In this document: one piece after another, positions 21,133 to 31,877 of the stretch
Position numbering within the stretch: the stretch's first letter is position 1
Layout of the letters: every line of letters starts with the position of its first letter
Source: Hirsutella rhossiliensis
Taxonomy: Eukaryota > Ascomycota > Sordariomycetes > Hypocreales > Ophiocordycipitaceae
Assembly (NCBI RefSeq): GCF_020360975.1
Contig: NW_025408668.1
Span: 7,192,001-7,256,000 of the forward strand
Reading direction: 5' to 3'
DNA length: 64,000 nucleotides
Program-made: the position numbers and the translations under genes
Notes under the pieces: generated by a model
Told to the model about the DNA's origin: nothing
Databases searched by the model: none
The model's input: the letters and a program-made list of their open reading frames with translations, nothing else

Positions 21133-23163
21133 CTATACGTCCTTGTGGTAAGCAGCAAGCCACCGGCGATAGAACGGCTTCGACTCCTCTTTGACATGGG
21201 CAAGTCCCCCCTGCTTCCCAGACTGTCGTTGCGGCACATCGACCCTCTCACCATCGAGACCCGTGTTCGTGACGGCGTTCTGCTGCCTGCCCAGGTAAAA
21301 GTCGGGCATGAAGAAGGTGGCAAGCAACGACACAGAAGCCAGGAGAAGGGCGGTAATAGCGATGTGGCCGTTAACATAGGCATACGCACGGATGGCACCC
21401 TGCCTGGCGGGATTATCGAAGCTGTAGCTTGTGCGTAGCTTTTTTATGTTTCCGTAGAGCTTCAAGATGGTCGCCTCATCGACCCCGGTCATCTCCATGT
21501 GCATGCGATTGAGCATCTCATTCGTCCAGATGGCCGACGAGACGGCACTGCCGATGGACGACCCCAAGGTAGACCACAGCGAGAGAAGAGCGATGATCGA
21601 GGCCATGTCCTCATGCGGCACCGAGGCCTGGCTGCCCACGCGGGCGCCGACGACGTTGAAGGAGCCCAGGCAGAAGATTAACTGGGCGGCGACCAGGCGC
21701 GCAGTGTCTTGTACCATGCTGCCGTTGCTTTGGACCAGCAGGCCGTAGCCAATCAATCTCGCCACAGCGCCAAAGACCATCAGGGACTTGTATCGGTGTG
21801 TGCGCCTCTGGATGAGGCCGACAATGGGCCCCATGATACTGAGTCCCATGGTTGTGATACCCAAGAATATGGTCCAGTTGTACGTCGACCAGTCTTTGAT
21901 GATGTAGATGTACGAGGAGAAGTACGTGTTGCGGACTGCCGAGGCCGTCTGGTTGAAGGTGTAGATGGTGACCGCGGCGAGGAAGGTGCGGTTCTTGAGG
22001 ATGCGCTTTGTCATGAGCGGCTTCGGGGCGAGGTACATCTCGAAGAGAACAAAGGCAATGAGCAGGACGAAGCCGATGACGAGCATGACAACTATGCCTG
22101 CGTTGGCCCAACCGCCATTGGCGTCCTTTGCAAGGGTGAAGGGCAGCAAGATGAGTGAAAAGGATGCTCCGAGGATAATGAGTCCGAGGATGTCGATGTC
22201 GATCAGGCCCTCGCGAAGGAGCTTTATCCAGTAGGCGAACCCCTTTGATTTAGTAGGCTCCTCAGAGTCACCCACAACCCCGGTCCTCAGGCGCTTCGAA
22301 GCGGCCATGGTGACCATGCCCATCTTTTCTCCTCGCCGCTGCATCGAATACAGGGTGAAGATGGCTGGTATAAGCATGACGGGCACGATAATGGCAAACA
22401 TGCCCAAGCCCCATCGCCAGTTGTCGACGAAGGCCTCGGCGATAAAGCCGTTGACGGGTACGGTAATGATAAAGGGGATCGACAGGGCGGCACCGAAGAA
22501 ACCTCGCCACTGCAGCGGTGTCAAGTCCCCGACGATGATGTCGCTCAACAGGTCGAGCCCGGATTTGCCGACCGAGGTGAAGCAGATGCCCACCGTGTAG
22601 GCTGCAAAGGTGCTCGAGCTGGCGGCGACGGCAAAGCCAACGATGTAGAAGACGAGGACGACGACGTAGGTAGTGGGACGCGAGGTGATGTCCGCCAGCT
22701 TGCCGATGAAAGGCTTGCTGATGGCCCGGATGATCTGACTGGCGGTACTGACGGCTGCGAGCGAGCTGTGCTGTCCGAAGGTGGAACTGGCCATGGTAGT
22801 GAAGATGGTGGAGGTGATGCCCTGGTCGAGCGCATAGGCAAACATGGTCAGGCCGATGGAGATGCCCAGCAGCCAGAGCAGTATCTTGCCAGACTTGCCC
22901 GACTGGTACAGGACCTTGTTGAAGGCCTCGACTCTGCTGACCCCAATTTCAGCGTGGCCTTCATTCACGGCCAAGGCATCCGCGTCCGAGACGACATGGA
23001 CCGAATCTCGCTGTGAAGGGACGGCCTTGGAGTGGTCATCAGCCTTTCCGGCGCCATCAACCCTTTCTTGGCTCAACAGTGGCGAAGATGGGGATGGGCC
23101 TACCAGGTCTCTGTCGCTGGTCTTAGGCCGACCAGCGCCTGGCGCTCCAGCTGGCGTCGACAT
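21133..23163 (-). CDS. MFS siderophore-iron transporter (MirB/Arn/Str family)
   Basis: A 676-residue intronless membrane protein. The ATG at 23163 (MSTPAGAPG) is the first in frame; upstream the frame only has a TTG. A disordered, acidic N-terminus of about 90 residues precedes the family hallmark stretches ISIGLTMFAYALDQG (TM1), PFIGKLADITSRPTTYV, DIIVGDLTPLQWRGFF and NWRWGLGMFAIIVPV. Repeated hydrophobic segments are compatible with 14 TM helices, and the protein ends in a Lys-rich tail. Known role: the siderophore-H+ symporter family (TC 2.A.1.16) takes up ferri-siderophores across the plasma membrane. It sits next to an ABCC transporter and a ferrichrome-type NRPS system, so the likely cargo is the cluster product. 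Three exact ATCTGATAA sites upstream suggest iron repression by a SreA-type GATA factor. Substrate choice cannot be read from sequence. Confidence 0.9.
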   Translation of the reverse strand: MSTPAGAPGAGRPKTSDRDLVGPSPSSPLLSQERVDGAGKADDHSKAVPSQRDSVHVVSDADALAVNEGHAEIGVSRVEAFNKVLYQSGKSGKILLWLLGISIGLTMFAYALDQGITSTIFTTMASSTFGQHSSLAAVSTASQIIRAISKPFIGKLADITSRPTTYVVVLVFYIVGFAVAASSSTFAAYTVGICFTSVGKSGLDLLSDIIVGDLTPLQWRGFFGAALSIPFIITVPVNGFIAEAFVDNWRWGLGMFAIIVPVMLIPAIFTLYSMQRRGEKMGMVTMAASKRLRTGVVGDSEEPTKSKGFAYWIKLLREGLIDIDILGLIILGASFSLILLPFTLAKDANGGWANAGIVVMLVIGFVLLIAFVLFEMYLAPKPLMTKRILKNRTFLAAVTIYTFNQTASAVRNTYFSSYIYIIKDWSTYNWTIFLGITTMGLSIMGPIVGLIQRRTHRYKSLMVFGAVARLIGYGLLVQSNGSMVQDTARLVAAQLIFCLGSFNVVGARVGSQASVPHEDMASIIALLSLWSTLGSSIGSAVSSAIWTNEMLNRMHMEMTGVDEATILKLYGNIKKLRTSYSFDNPARQGAIRAYAYVNGHIAITALLLASVSLLATFFMPDFYLGRQQNAVTNTGLDGERVDVPQRQSGKQGGLAHVKEESKPFYRRWLAAYHKDV

Positions 23164-23397
23164 GTTGACTGTGGTCGGGCGGCTTCGAATTGCGTCCCAG
23201 TAAAACACAGAGGAGGAGAGGGGTAAGGTCAAACGGAGGACAGTGAGAGAGCGGAATGTCGACGAAGTTTGCTCGACTTTTTACATGTACATATAACAAG
23301 TTTGGCTCCCATGGCCCACGTGCTGCCAATCGGCCAGGCCTGAGAAGACCACCACCCTCGGTCAAATACCGTGTTGAGAGGACGCAGGGATGATCAG

Positions 23398-23406
23398 ATC
23401 TGATAA
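23398..23406 (-). promoter_or_regulatory. SreA/Urbs1-type iron GATA site 1 (ATCTGATAA)
   Basis: An exact match to the extended consensus ATCWGATAA for fungal iron-regulatory GATA repressors. It is 235 bp upstream of the MFS start and lies inside the 12-bp palindrome ATCAGATCTGAT (23393-23404). Confidence 0.72.
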
Positions 23407-23428
23407 CAGCTCGAGGTACTTGGCAAGG

Positions 23429-23437
23429 ATCTGATAA
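23429..23437 (-). promoter_or_regulatory. SreA/Urbs1-type iron GATA site 2 (ATCTGATAA)
   Basis: A second exact copy, 31 bp from the first (three helical turns), in the same orientation upstream of the MFS transporter. Confidence 0.72.
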
Positions 23438-23506
23438 AAATTTGCTTTTCTAGCGTATGGCTGGTCGGCTTCGGCTACGAGTCACGCGAATGGGGCTGGG
23501 GCCCCC

Positions 23507-23515
23507 TTATCAGAT
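23507..23515 (+). promoter_or_regulatory. SreA/Urbs1-type iron GATA site 3 (TTATCAGAT)
   Basis: A third exact copy of the site, read as TTATCAGAT on the plus strand. It lies 78 bp beyond site 2 and is followed by a CCAAT pentamer at 23522-23526. I found no copy as perfect near the other cluster genes. Confidence 0.7.
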
Positions 23516-24286
23516 TCTTTCCCAATGCTCTCGCCAAGCTAAGCTACAGTGCCAAGCACGGTGCATCCACTTTAATGGGCCTAACCTCGGCCGGGGGCGG
23601 GCCTAGGATGTCAGTCCCACCCCTCCCCCCACCACCCCCCCCTCCTCTCCCCTTCTCTTGACCGCGAAATTTCCCCTTGCTGTGTCCCCTCTAGGTTATT
23701 AGTTAATTACCACTGAACTGTTAGATCTTTGATGATATTACGTACTGCGTCGCGTCCTCGCTTAACGAGGTCCCCGCCTGAATGTTGCTCACCCTGCTCA
23801 GGACGCTGGTGAGGCTTGCTTCGGCCTTGGCACATTATCTTCTCTTTTACTCGTAAATTGTATATTTTAAAGGCCCTCCTCCAGACACGGCGTTCTTTAG
23901 CTCGAAGATTGGTATAATACCGCCCCGTTAAGGTCTAATGTAGGGAATAGGCCAGCCTCAACTACTATTAAGTCTTATAAAGGACTTGGAAAGCGTGTCG
24001 TGATGGTATTTAAGCCTCATTCTATAGATAAACTTGAGTCAAATAAGAACTAGCTTTCTTTGCCTATAAATGAGCATATAACTGACAGCTGGACACCTAC
24101 AAGAGCCAGAACTATTATACGAGCAAATCATCCCAGTCCTTTATCATGAAGAGTCATGCATGGCTCGTGCCTGCTGATTAAGTGCTCTTTCGTCTCTAGT
24201 ACAGTTGATACTGTGATCAGAAGTCTCAAGGCTTGCGGCATCAATCTGGTATCACAGAGTATCGATATTGTTATGTATGCACACAG
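23516..24286. other. Intergenic region, distal MFS promoter / 3' side of the ABC transporter
   Basis: It contains a strongly C-rich tract (about 23608-23655) followed by AT-rich DNA with one more core GATA motif (TTATCT near 23837). No gene was found. Confidence 0.4.
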
Positions 24287-27200
24287 TTATGACTCTCCTC
24301 CATCACCGGATCCCCCCCGGACAGTGACTTTGGAGGCATTGCAGAGTGCCCTAAACAGACTGTCCGGCCGGGAAAAAAGCTTCGGGATGGAATCAAATTC
24401 GGCGACCCTGCCACTGTCCATCACGATGACCCTATCACACGTAGCAATGATGGTATCCAGTCGATGAGCCACAGTGAGAACTGTAGCGTCCCCCATCACC
24501 TCGTTCAACATGATCTGAAGCGCCGTGTCAGCCCTGCCGTCGATGGACGCCGTGGCCTCGTCCAAAATGACAATCCTGGACCGCCGCACAAGGGCGCGGG
24601 CGATGGAGATCAGAGACCGTTGGCCCTGGGAAACGTTGGCGCCGTTCTCCTTGACTTCCGAGTCTAGATTCAGACTCGGACCGCCGCCGCTGGACCCGGA
24701 GTCGTGGCTCTTCTTGAGTTCGCATGAATCACTCCCAATCTCATCGTCTTGCCCACTTGAACTTGTTCCGTTAGTGTCCGGTTGGCCACCGGCAAGTCCA
24801 ACCCTTCTCAAACATTGGTGCAGCCAGTCGTCGCCGTACTGCTGGAACGGATCCAGGTTGTACCGGATGGTCCCGGCCAGGAGGACGGCGTCCTGGCTAA
24901 TGACAGACAAGCTTGACCGGAGTAGATGTAGACCGACCGTGTGAATGTCAACTCCGTCGATAAGGATCTTGCCGCTTGTGGGCTCTGTGATCCTCAACAA
25001 AGCGGATACCACTGATACATGGTAAGCTGGAGTCTGAAGGAATGCAGTCTGTATGGTTGTAAAAGAAGAAGTGACTGGATTAGATACTTACAAGTAGTCT
25101 TTCCAGCACCAGTACGCCCCACAACTCCAACTTTCTCGCCCGGCTCTATATCCAGCGTGACGTCCCTGAGTGCCGGTTCCAGGCCGGGACGGTGACTGAG
25201 CGTCAGCGACTGAAACTGCACGCGGCCAGCACGCGGCCATTCACTGGCCTTTAAGCCCTTGTCCACATCGTCAACATCGTGCTCAGGCTCCTGCTCGATG
25301 TTGTACGCATAGTGGAGCATTCTCTCGACCGAATTCATGTTGTTCTCGATCTCGGCGCTCTGGCGAATCATGTTTCCAAAGACGGCCTGTGCCGTGACGA
25401 CATACGACAGCACCACGCCCCCGGACGACGGATCGATGGTACCTCGGAGCCCCACGACGAGCAGGCCCGCGGCGAGGACGAGGGCCGCCCCGCAGAGGTC
25501 CAGGCGGAGATTGAGCCAGCGCTGACACGCCACCGACAGCCAGTAGGCGGTGTTCTCGGCGTCGATCTTGCCGGCGTTGTCCTCGAGGAAGCGTGACACG
25601 GCGCCAAAGGCCTTGAGCGTGGGCAGGCCGGACAGCGACTCGCCAAAGTGCTCGTAGATGCGGCTGCGGAGCAGGTTGTTGAGGCGGCGCAGCTCGCGCG
25701 ACGAGGGCCGGTAGTACATGCCAGTCCAGGTGTAGACGAGGAGGAGGGCGACGCCGATGGCCACGAACGGCGGCAGCACGATGGTCACCACGATGATGGT
25801 GCCTATGGCCTGCACGGCCGTCGAGATGAAGAGCCGCAGCGTCTCGCCCACGACGTTGTCCACGGCGTCGACGTCCTTGCTGAACCGGTGCGTGATGCGG
25901 CCTTGGGGCGTCGTGTCAAAGAAGGCTACGGGCGCGCCCAGTACACCTGACATGGCCGCGCGGTGAAGCTTGTTCGAGCACCAGAAGCAGAAGAAGGCAA
26001 AAGTTGCGCTCATGCAGAACAGGCCCAGCGACTGCCCAATGCCGAACGCCGCGTAACCCCCCATGTATGCGTCCTCCGAGATGGACGTGTATTGGTTGTC
26101 TTGCCACCAGCTCAGCCACAGCGGCGACACAATGCTCGTTCCCTGGTAGACTATGATGGACGTTACGAAGAGCGGCACGGTGAGCCAGGCGTTGCCCATC
26201 AGCAAGTAGCGGATGTAGGTCTTGCGGCTGACAGAACCAACAAGTCTCTCCTCACTCTGCATGATCTCGTCGCCTCGGCCCTCTTGCCTTCCCCTTGAAT
26301 TCTGGGTGGCCATCCCCTCCTCCTGCGCCTCCTTTACCTTGGGCTCTTGATATTGCGGTTGCCCAGAGTCACCATCATGAGTCGATTCCGGGGCCAACGA
26401 GGACCCCACAAAGAGAGAAAAGGGGCCATCCCGACTGGACAGAAGCTCATACGAGCCCTGTTCCACAATGCGACCTTTTTCCATGTAGACAATATGATCC
26501 GCCTGCCTAGCTAAAGCCATTGAATGCGTCACCAGAAGAATAGTGGTCTCCTCGTCCCTCCGCGCCTGGTTGACGACCATGTCAAAGACACGGGCACCAA
26601 CATGGGCGTCCAGGGCGGAGAAGCAGTCGTCGAGAAAGAGCAGCGGGCTCCTGCCGTAGATGGCCCTGGCGAGACTTATGCGCTGCTTCTGGCCGCCCGA
26701 CAGGGATACGCCCATCTCGCCAACGACGGTCATATCGCCCTCGGGCAGCCTCTTCAGGTCCTGGTGCAGACAGCACCGGGTGAGCACCTCGTCGTACCAT
26801 GCCATATCCAGGGCCCTGCCGAAGACAATGTTCTCCCGTACCGTCTCGCTGAGCAGCCAGGCCGTCTGCGGGGCGAAGGCGAGCTGAGACGACGATAACG
26901 AGTTCTGGAGGTTGAGCCGGCATGAGCGTGCCCGAATAAGCTGCATGTCTCCCAAGAGCGCCCCGAACACCGAGGATTTGCCTGATGCCACGGGGCCCAC
27001 GATGCAGACGAGTTGGCTCCTCTTTACCACGAGCGAATCGACGCGTAGTCTCTGGGTCTGGCCCGCGGGCACCTTGCCTTGTAATCCAGTTGCGTGCGCA
27101 GTTTTGACTTCCTGAGCATTCACATCGGCGTCGTCTGTCATGAGTCCCTCATCGTCGTGATAAGCAAAAATAGCGTCCTCAACTTGAAGCACCACATCAG

Positions 27201-28656
27201 CCGATGACTTCTCGCCTGCATTCCCGCGAGGCTCCGAGCGCAATCCGGCATTACTGGTAGCACCCTCGTCAGATGCGAGCATAAAGACCGCCAAGCGCTC
27301 GAGTGCCGCCCGGGCATCCGCGATGGCCGAGAGTGCAATAGGCAGGGCTTGCAGCGGCGTCCTCAGCAGCAAGAACAAGGCGAGCGCAGAGAAGATGACA
27401 CTGGCTTCCATTCCGTTCTCATTCGTGGCTCCATAGCAGACGATGCTGACGACGGCGGCTAGTGTGGGAGCCGTGTACGAAACGGCGGTGTTGAGAGCCC
27501 TGAGTAGCATCCTCTTGCGTAGGTAGACGACCTCGTCGGACCTCAGCTTTCCGATCTTTGCGAGTAGGCTCTTCTCGTACGCGTTAGTCTTGACGAGGCG
27601 GATGGTCGACACGGCCTCCACGACGGCCTTGACCCGGGCGTCGGTGAAGGGCATGCTGGCCCGGCGGAGGCGCAGAAGCCGGCCCATCATGAAGGTCTGC
27701 AGGGGATACAGCAGCGCCAGCAGGCCGAACCCGGGCAGGGCGCTGTAGCCCATGGACCACACGGTCAGGGCGAAGCAGAGGAGGACCTGGAGGATGCTGG
27801 TCCACGCGGAGTGGAAGAAGCCGCAGCAGAAATCCACGCGTGTCACGTCCGCGCTCATCAGGCTCATCAGCTTGCCCGTGCCGAGGCCGTGTTTCAGCTT
27901 GGCCTTGTCGGTGAGCTGCATTGTCGCCCTGCGGTAGATGGTGTGCATGAGAGCGCCTCGTATCAGGATGCCGGTCGTGTACGAGCGGTAGAAGCCGTGG
28001 ACATTAGACGTGACGGAGAAGACGAGCAGGAAAAAAAGGCCCACCGCGTAGCCGAAGCCTGCGCGCAGGGCCTGCTGGGACGGATCGGACAGGGTGGCGA
28101 TGAGAAATCTGATGAGCAGCGGCGAGACCATTTGCGACAGGTCTCCAGCCAGCTTGAAGAGACCGCCTAGCCAGAACCACCGAAAGCAGACATCGTTGAG
28201 AGCCAGGGCCAAGACCGTAGTGTCAGTTGTGTGCCTCGCCCAGAAAGGCTTCCATACCACTGGCCCGGATGAAGCCATTCGACTCCTGTTCCTCTCCAGC
28301 CTCGCGGACCAGCACTTCTCGAGTCGATCCGCATAGTCCGCGATCAACCTGTTGCCGGGCATGTGGTACAGGTCATCGACTTGAAGGGGTCTGGTGTAGC
28401 CCGTTGTTAGAACGGGGCTCAGCCAGTTGAATGTCAAAATCGACAACCAGTTCGCCGTCGACTCTGGCAACTCGGCCTTGTCCTCGATTCCGGCACCAAC
28501 TCCATCCTCCCCGTGGCCCGGGCTTGAAGTTGAATGCAAGTTCCGTGCCGTCAGTCGTTTCTCGATAGGCTTCGTGGATAGAAACGGTACCCTTCTGTAC
28601 CATTTCCGGGGAGCGAAGCCTTTCCCATCATTGCTGTTCATGTTGACCGCCGCCAT
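24287..28656 (-). CDS. Full-size ABCC (MRP-type) ABC transporter, two exons
   Basis: Exons 28656-25092 and 25011-24287 are joined across an 80-bp GT-AG intron (donor GTAAGT) that falls inside the second Walker A region. The product has 1,429 residues. Order: N-terminal cytosolic region, TMD1, NBD1 (Walker A GPVASGKSS, Q-loop FAPQTAW, signature SLSGGQKQR, Walker B LLFLDD, H-loop VTHS), linker, TMD2, NBD2 (Walker A GRTGAGKTT, signature NVSQGQRS, Walker B IVILDEATASID, H-loop VAHR). NBD1 has Asp instead of the catalytic Glu after Walker B, as in other ABCC proteins, so NBD1 is probably the degenerate ATPase site. NBD2 carries an unusual insertion of about 45 Ser/Gly/Asp-rich residues before its signature. 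ABC transporters occur in several fungal siderophore clusters. A role in siderophore or intermediate transport here is inference from context; it lies divergently from the acyltransferase. Confidence 0.9.
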
Positions 28657-29778
28657 GAATTGGGGTGGACCTGTTGTTCGTCAGATCATGTCGAGTTCAG
28701 CAAGATGAGCAGGTCTTGGGCACCTTGCCGTGACCTTTTCTCTGGCCAATGTATGCCTGGTTTTAATTACATACCCACTTACCGAGAGGGCACCCACATG
28801 TGCCACATTTGGATCTTGGAATCTGAAGACCTCTCCGACTGCGGATACAGCAAATATAGCGCATGTATGTACTCAAAGGATGGTAGTACACCCGCACAGT
28901 ATGAGAAAGATTGTCTGTTTTAGTCGTTCTTGTGTAGGGCTTGGCATTAGTAAACATAGGGGTAACCTGTCACGACCTCGGGCGTGTGTGTGTGGGCGTG
29001 AGACCATTCCTACCGGTTCAACACCACAGGGTGCGCCGACAGAAGAGAATTACAGTGAGTTATATGTAGGGACTCGAGTCAAGTCTTTAGACCGGCCTGA
29101 GTACAAGAGATTGCGTATATTCACTGTCTGTCTGTCTACAGCAGACTGAAGCTTGCAGGAGGGAGACTTATTACGACTCTTGAGCGGGGTAGATGCGACA
29201 AGGTGCCGACACGAGCACAGTGTTCCAGAAATATACTGTAATATTAATTAAATGGGTGTGTAGAGAAATGCACTTAAAGAAGTGCCTTTCTTACTAGCCT
29301 TGCTGGTAGAGATACCTATATTCGCCTTGTGCGCCTGTCCACGCTATGTCCGAGCACTAAGTTGGCTCCCAGAGAGCCCAGCCAATGGGTAGCTAACAGA
29401 GGCATCTCTCATCAGTACAACACATCGAGGCTGGGGCCCCAGACTGTAACAAAGAACATGGGTTAGATTGTGCCTACGTCACTCTTCAATCGGTGGCTAT
29501 ATCTTGCAGACCGGGGGCATCCGAGCTGAACACATCTGTGCTTCCTTAGACCGGACAGCTTGCAAAAACGGATAACGGTTTAAAGCGTTTTTGTCCCCTA
29601 TATTATCTCATCAGCTGGTCTCTCAGACTTCGTGTAACGCTCACTCTCATCTGTGGGATCCCCTCTGTAAGTGCCTTACCTAATAATGAGCAAGTTTGCT
29701 TACTTTAATCAGAAGCTGTAGGTGTCGTCAGCAAGAGAAGCTAATGGAACCACAGGTAATGCAGTAGAATTAAGAAAA
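28657..29778. promoter_or_regulatory. Bidirectional promoter region, ABC transporter / acyltransferase
   Basis: A 1.1-kb divergent region between two cluster genes. It has a weak GATA-type match, TTATCTCAT at 29603-29611, about 170 bp before the acyltransferase ATG. It also has a short inverted repeat (GCACTT...AAGTGC) near 29269-29284. No gene was seen. Confidence 0.4.
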
Positions 29779-31104
29779 ATGGGCAGTGTCATCGTTGACG
29801 CGCAGTCTCGCGACGAAACGCCGCTGAATATGTCTAACAGGACATCTTTCAGACTACCCGACGGCGAGACCGAAGTGTGGATTGATACCGCCGGCACGGC
29901 CTATGTCGTCGGATCTGGTGTCGCAACGCTGGCTCGGTGGACGACGGATGGGACGCAGACCAGAGTCTCCCCGGCCATGGTCAACGACGAACGTGCGCAG
30001 TTCGGCCCAGTCTTCCGGCTCCAGCCGTTGAGCTTGGATGTGGCCGACCCTCGCTCGCCATTTGGGTCTGACGGCCAGCACCAGGACCTCACGCTGGCGT
30101 GGGCCTCGGTGTACGCATTGTGGCTGCATCCCGACCACAGAGACGATGAAGTGATGGCCATCTCGGTGGACAGCGAGCGTGTGGGGGAGTACATGCGATG
30201 CACTGGCTTGGGAGTGATGTCGCCATTCTCGCCGAGTGCAAGAACGACGACGACGACGACGACAACAACAACAACATCATCATCAACAGCAACAGCAACA
30301 ACCAAAGATGCCATCTACTGGCTCTACCGCGAGGCGTTCTGGCAGGGCGCAGGCGCGCCAGACTCGCAGCACTGGCTCCAATCCCGGCCTGAAGTGACCA
30401 GCTTCCCGGGCTTCAACGGGACGCTGGGCGTTTTCGCCAGCCAGCTGGGGTTCACGCGCAAGGGCAATGTGTGCACCGTCCACCCGGTGCGGCCGCCCAA
30501 GCCCAAGCCCGGCTCCGTCATCTACTCTCGGTTCATCGTCGAGCTCGGGCAGCAGCTGCGGATCCTGCACATTGACGCCGAGGACCCGGTGCACTTCGAG
30601 GCGTACAAGCGGTGGCAGAACTCGGACCGGGTCAACGCCTCGTGGCAGGAGCGCGGGCCGGACGAGCACCACCGGGCGTACCTGGCAGGGCAGCTGGCCG
30701 ACGCGCATAGCATGTCGTGCGTATTCGAGTGGGACGGCGAGCTGGCCGGGTACACGGAGCTGGGATGGGTCAAGGAGGACAACGCGGCCTGCTTCTTGGG
30801 CTCCAACTGCAATATCGTCGTGGGCGAGCACGACCAGCACTCGCACATCCTGGTGGGCGAGGAGCACTTCCGGGGCGGCAAGAGGTATCAGGCTGTGGCG
30901 ACGTCCATCAAGCATTGCTGCTTCCTGCGGGAGCCGCGGACCAAGCAGGTGATTGCTGAGCCTCGATCCGACTTGGCCCACGTCCATATCCAGAACAAGT
31001 ACCTGCCGCAGGAGCAGAAGAAGCGCTTCCACCTGCCGCACAAGACGGCCATCCTATTCGCCCTGCAGCGGGATCGCTTCTTCCAAGAGGCGCATCTGGT
31101 ATAG
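29779..31104 (+). CDS. N5-hydroxyornithine acyltransferase (SidF/SidL family, GNAT fold)
   Basis: A 441-residue protein from the ATG at 29779; the frame further upstream begins only at a GTG. The N-terminal domain (FRLPDGETEVWIDTAG) and the C-terminal GNAT domain match siderophore acetylases. Typical blocks are ERGPDEHHRAYLAGQLAD, FEWDGELAGYTELGWVKED, HILVGEEHFRGGKRY, HCCFLREPRTKQVIAEPR and HLPHKTAILFALQRDRFF. Known role: transfers an acyl group (acetyl for SidL-type, anhydromevalonyl for SidF) from CoA to N5-hydroxyornithine, making the hydroxamate building block used by the NRPS. The protein ends AHLV, with no PTS1 peroxisomal signal, which fits a cytosolic SidL-like enzyme. A run of about ten Thr encoded by ACR repeats (30244-30300 region) sits in the inter-domain linker. 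The acyl donor cannot be decided from sequence. Confidence 0.86.
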   Translation: MGSVIVDAQSRDETPLNMSNRTSFRLPDGETEVWIDTAGTAYVVGSGVATLARWTTDGTQTRVSPAMVNDERAQFGPVFRLQPLSLDVADPRSPFGSDGQHQDLTLAWASVYALWLHPDHRDDEVMAISVDSERVGEYMRCTGLGVMSPFSPSARTTTTTTTTTTTSSSTATATTKDAIYWLYREAFWQGAGAPDSQHWLQSRPEVTSFPGFNGTLGVFASQLGFTRKGNVCTVHPVRPPKPKPGSVIYSRFIVELGQQLRILHIDAEDPVHFEAYKRWQNSDRVNASWQERGPDEHHRAYLAGQLADAHSMSCVFEWDGELAGYTELGWVKEDNAACFLGSNCNIVVGEHDQHSHILVGEEHFRGGKRYQAVATSIKHCCFLREPRTKQVIAEPRSDLAHVHIQNKYLPQEQKKRFHLPHKTAILFALQRDRFFQEAHLV

Positions 31105-31252
31105 ACAGTACGAATAGACATCATACCATCAATGTTAAGCACTTCCCCTTTATGGATAGCGCTGTAATCATGAGATCACCTGAATACATGAAGCCGGCTT
31201 TTCAATGAGCTAATTTCCATCCGTCTGGCAACGCAGGCATACCAGTTCTGTA

Positions 31253-31384
31253 GACGGAGTTGGAGAAGGCGTCTCATTGGGCCAAGGAAAAGGAAGAGGC
31301 AGGGCTATTCCTGCAGGAGACGGAGTTGGAAAAGAGTTCTCATTGGGCCGAGGAAAAGGGAGGGGCAGTGCTGGTCCTGCAGGA
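31253..31384. repeat. 66-bp tandem duplication, two diverged copies
   Basis: Both copies start GACGGAGTTGGA and end CCTGCAGGA. The first spans 31253-31318 and the second 31319-31384, with scattered substitutions. The unit is a multiple of three, so it also reads as a 22-residue repeat in one frame. Confidence 0.85.
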
Positions 31385-31871
31385 TTCGGCCGATGTGGTG
31401 GTGAGCAGGGGGTTAAGGGGGGGAGCAGGGGGGGCGAATTCGACATCTGAGGGATTTAATCTAATCAGATCATCTGGACGCCCTCCGAAAGCATCATGTA
31501 CAGTAAATCCACCTTGGCAGACTGCGGAGCCAGGGACAGGGTTGCTGCGTTCCACCGGGCCAAAGACCCCAAGAAGGCTGTTATCTGCGCGTATTGTAAG
31601 TCTTCGTCCTGCTGACGGTGCCGTCTCCCGGGGTGGACGATGCCCACACGGCCGCCCAAAAAGCATGTGCTCCAGTGGGAGGCCTGACACCAAGCTCCAA
31701 CGCAGGGGCGTGTGGACTAGGCATCGGGTGTTTGGCACCATGGAGACCATGGGGGCACCCCCCGGGGCCCATGAGGGCTTTCACTGCCCAGCATCACCGC
31801 CGCCCGAGTGATACCTACTGTACATGCCTTGGGAGGCTTCGCCTTGGCAGTCTTCGAATACGGGCCAAGAA

Positions 31872-31877
31872 TATAAG
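31872..31877 (+). promoter_or_regulatory. TATA-like element of the NRPS gene
   Basis: TATAAG lies 113 bp upstream of the NRPS start codon, in otherwise mixed sequence. Position fits a core promoter, but this is a weak short match. Confidence 0.35.

Noticed and set aside
23507..23526. HapX/CCAAT bipartite site next to GATA site 3
   Set aside because: CCAAT is present at 23522-23526, but the expected downstream GAT-type half-site at the known 11-12 bp spacing is not there.
30283..31041. 252-codon frame antisense to the acyltransferase
   Set aside because: Same codon-bias effect; Val/Leu/Arg-rich composition and no recognisable motif.
31260..31811. 183-codon plus-strand frame upstream of the NRPS
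   Set aside because: Its start is the 66-bp tandem duplication and the rest has no protein-like conservation; better read as non-coding promoter DNA.
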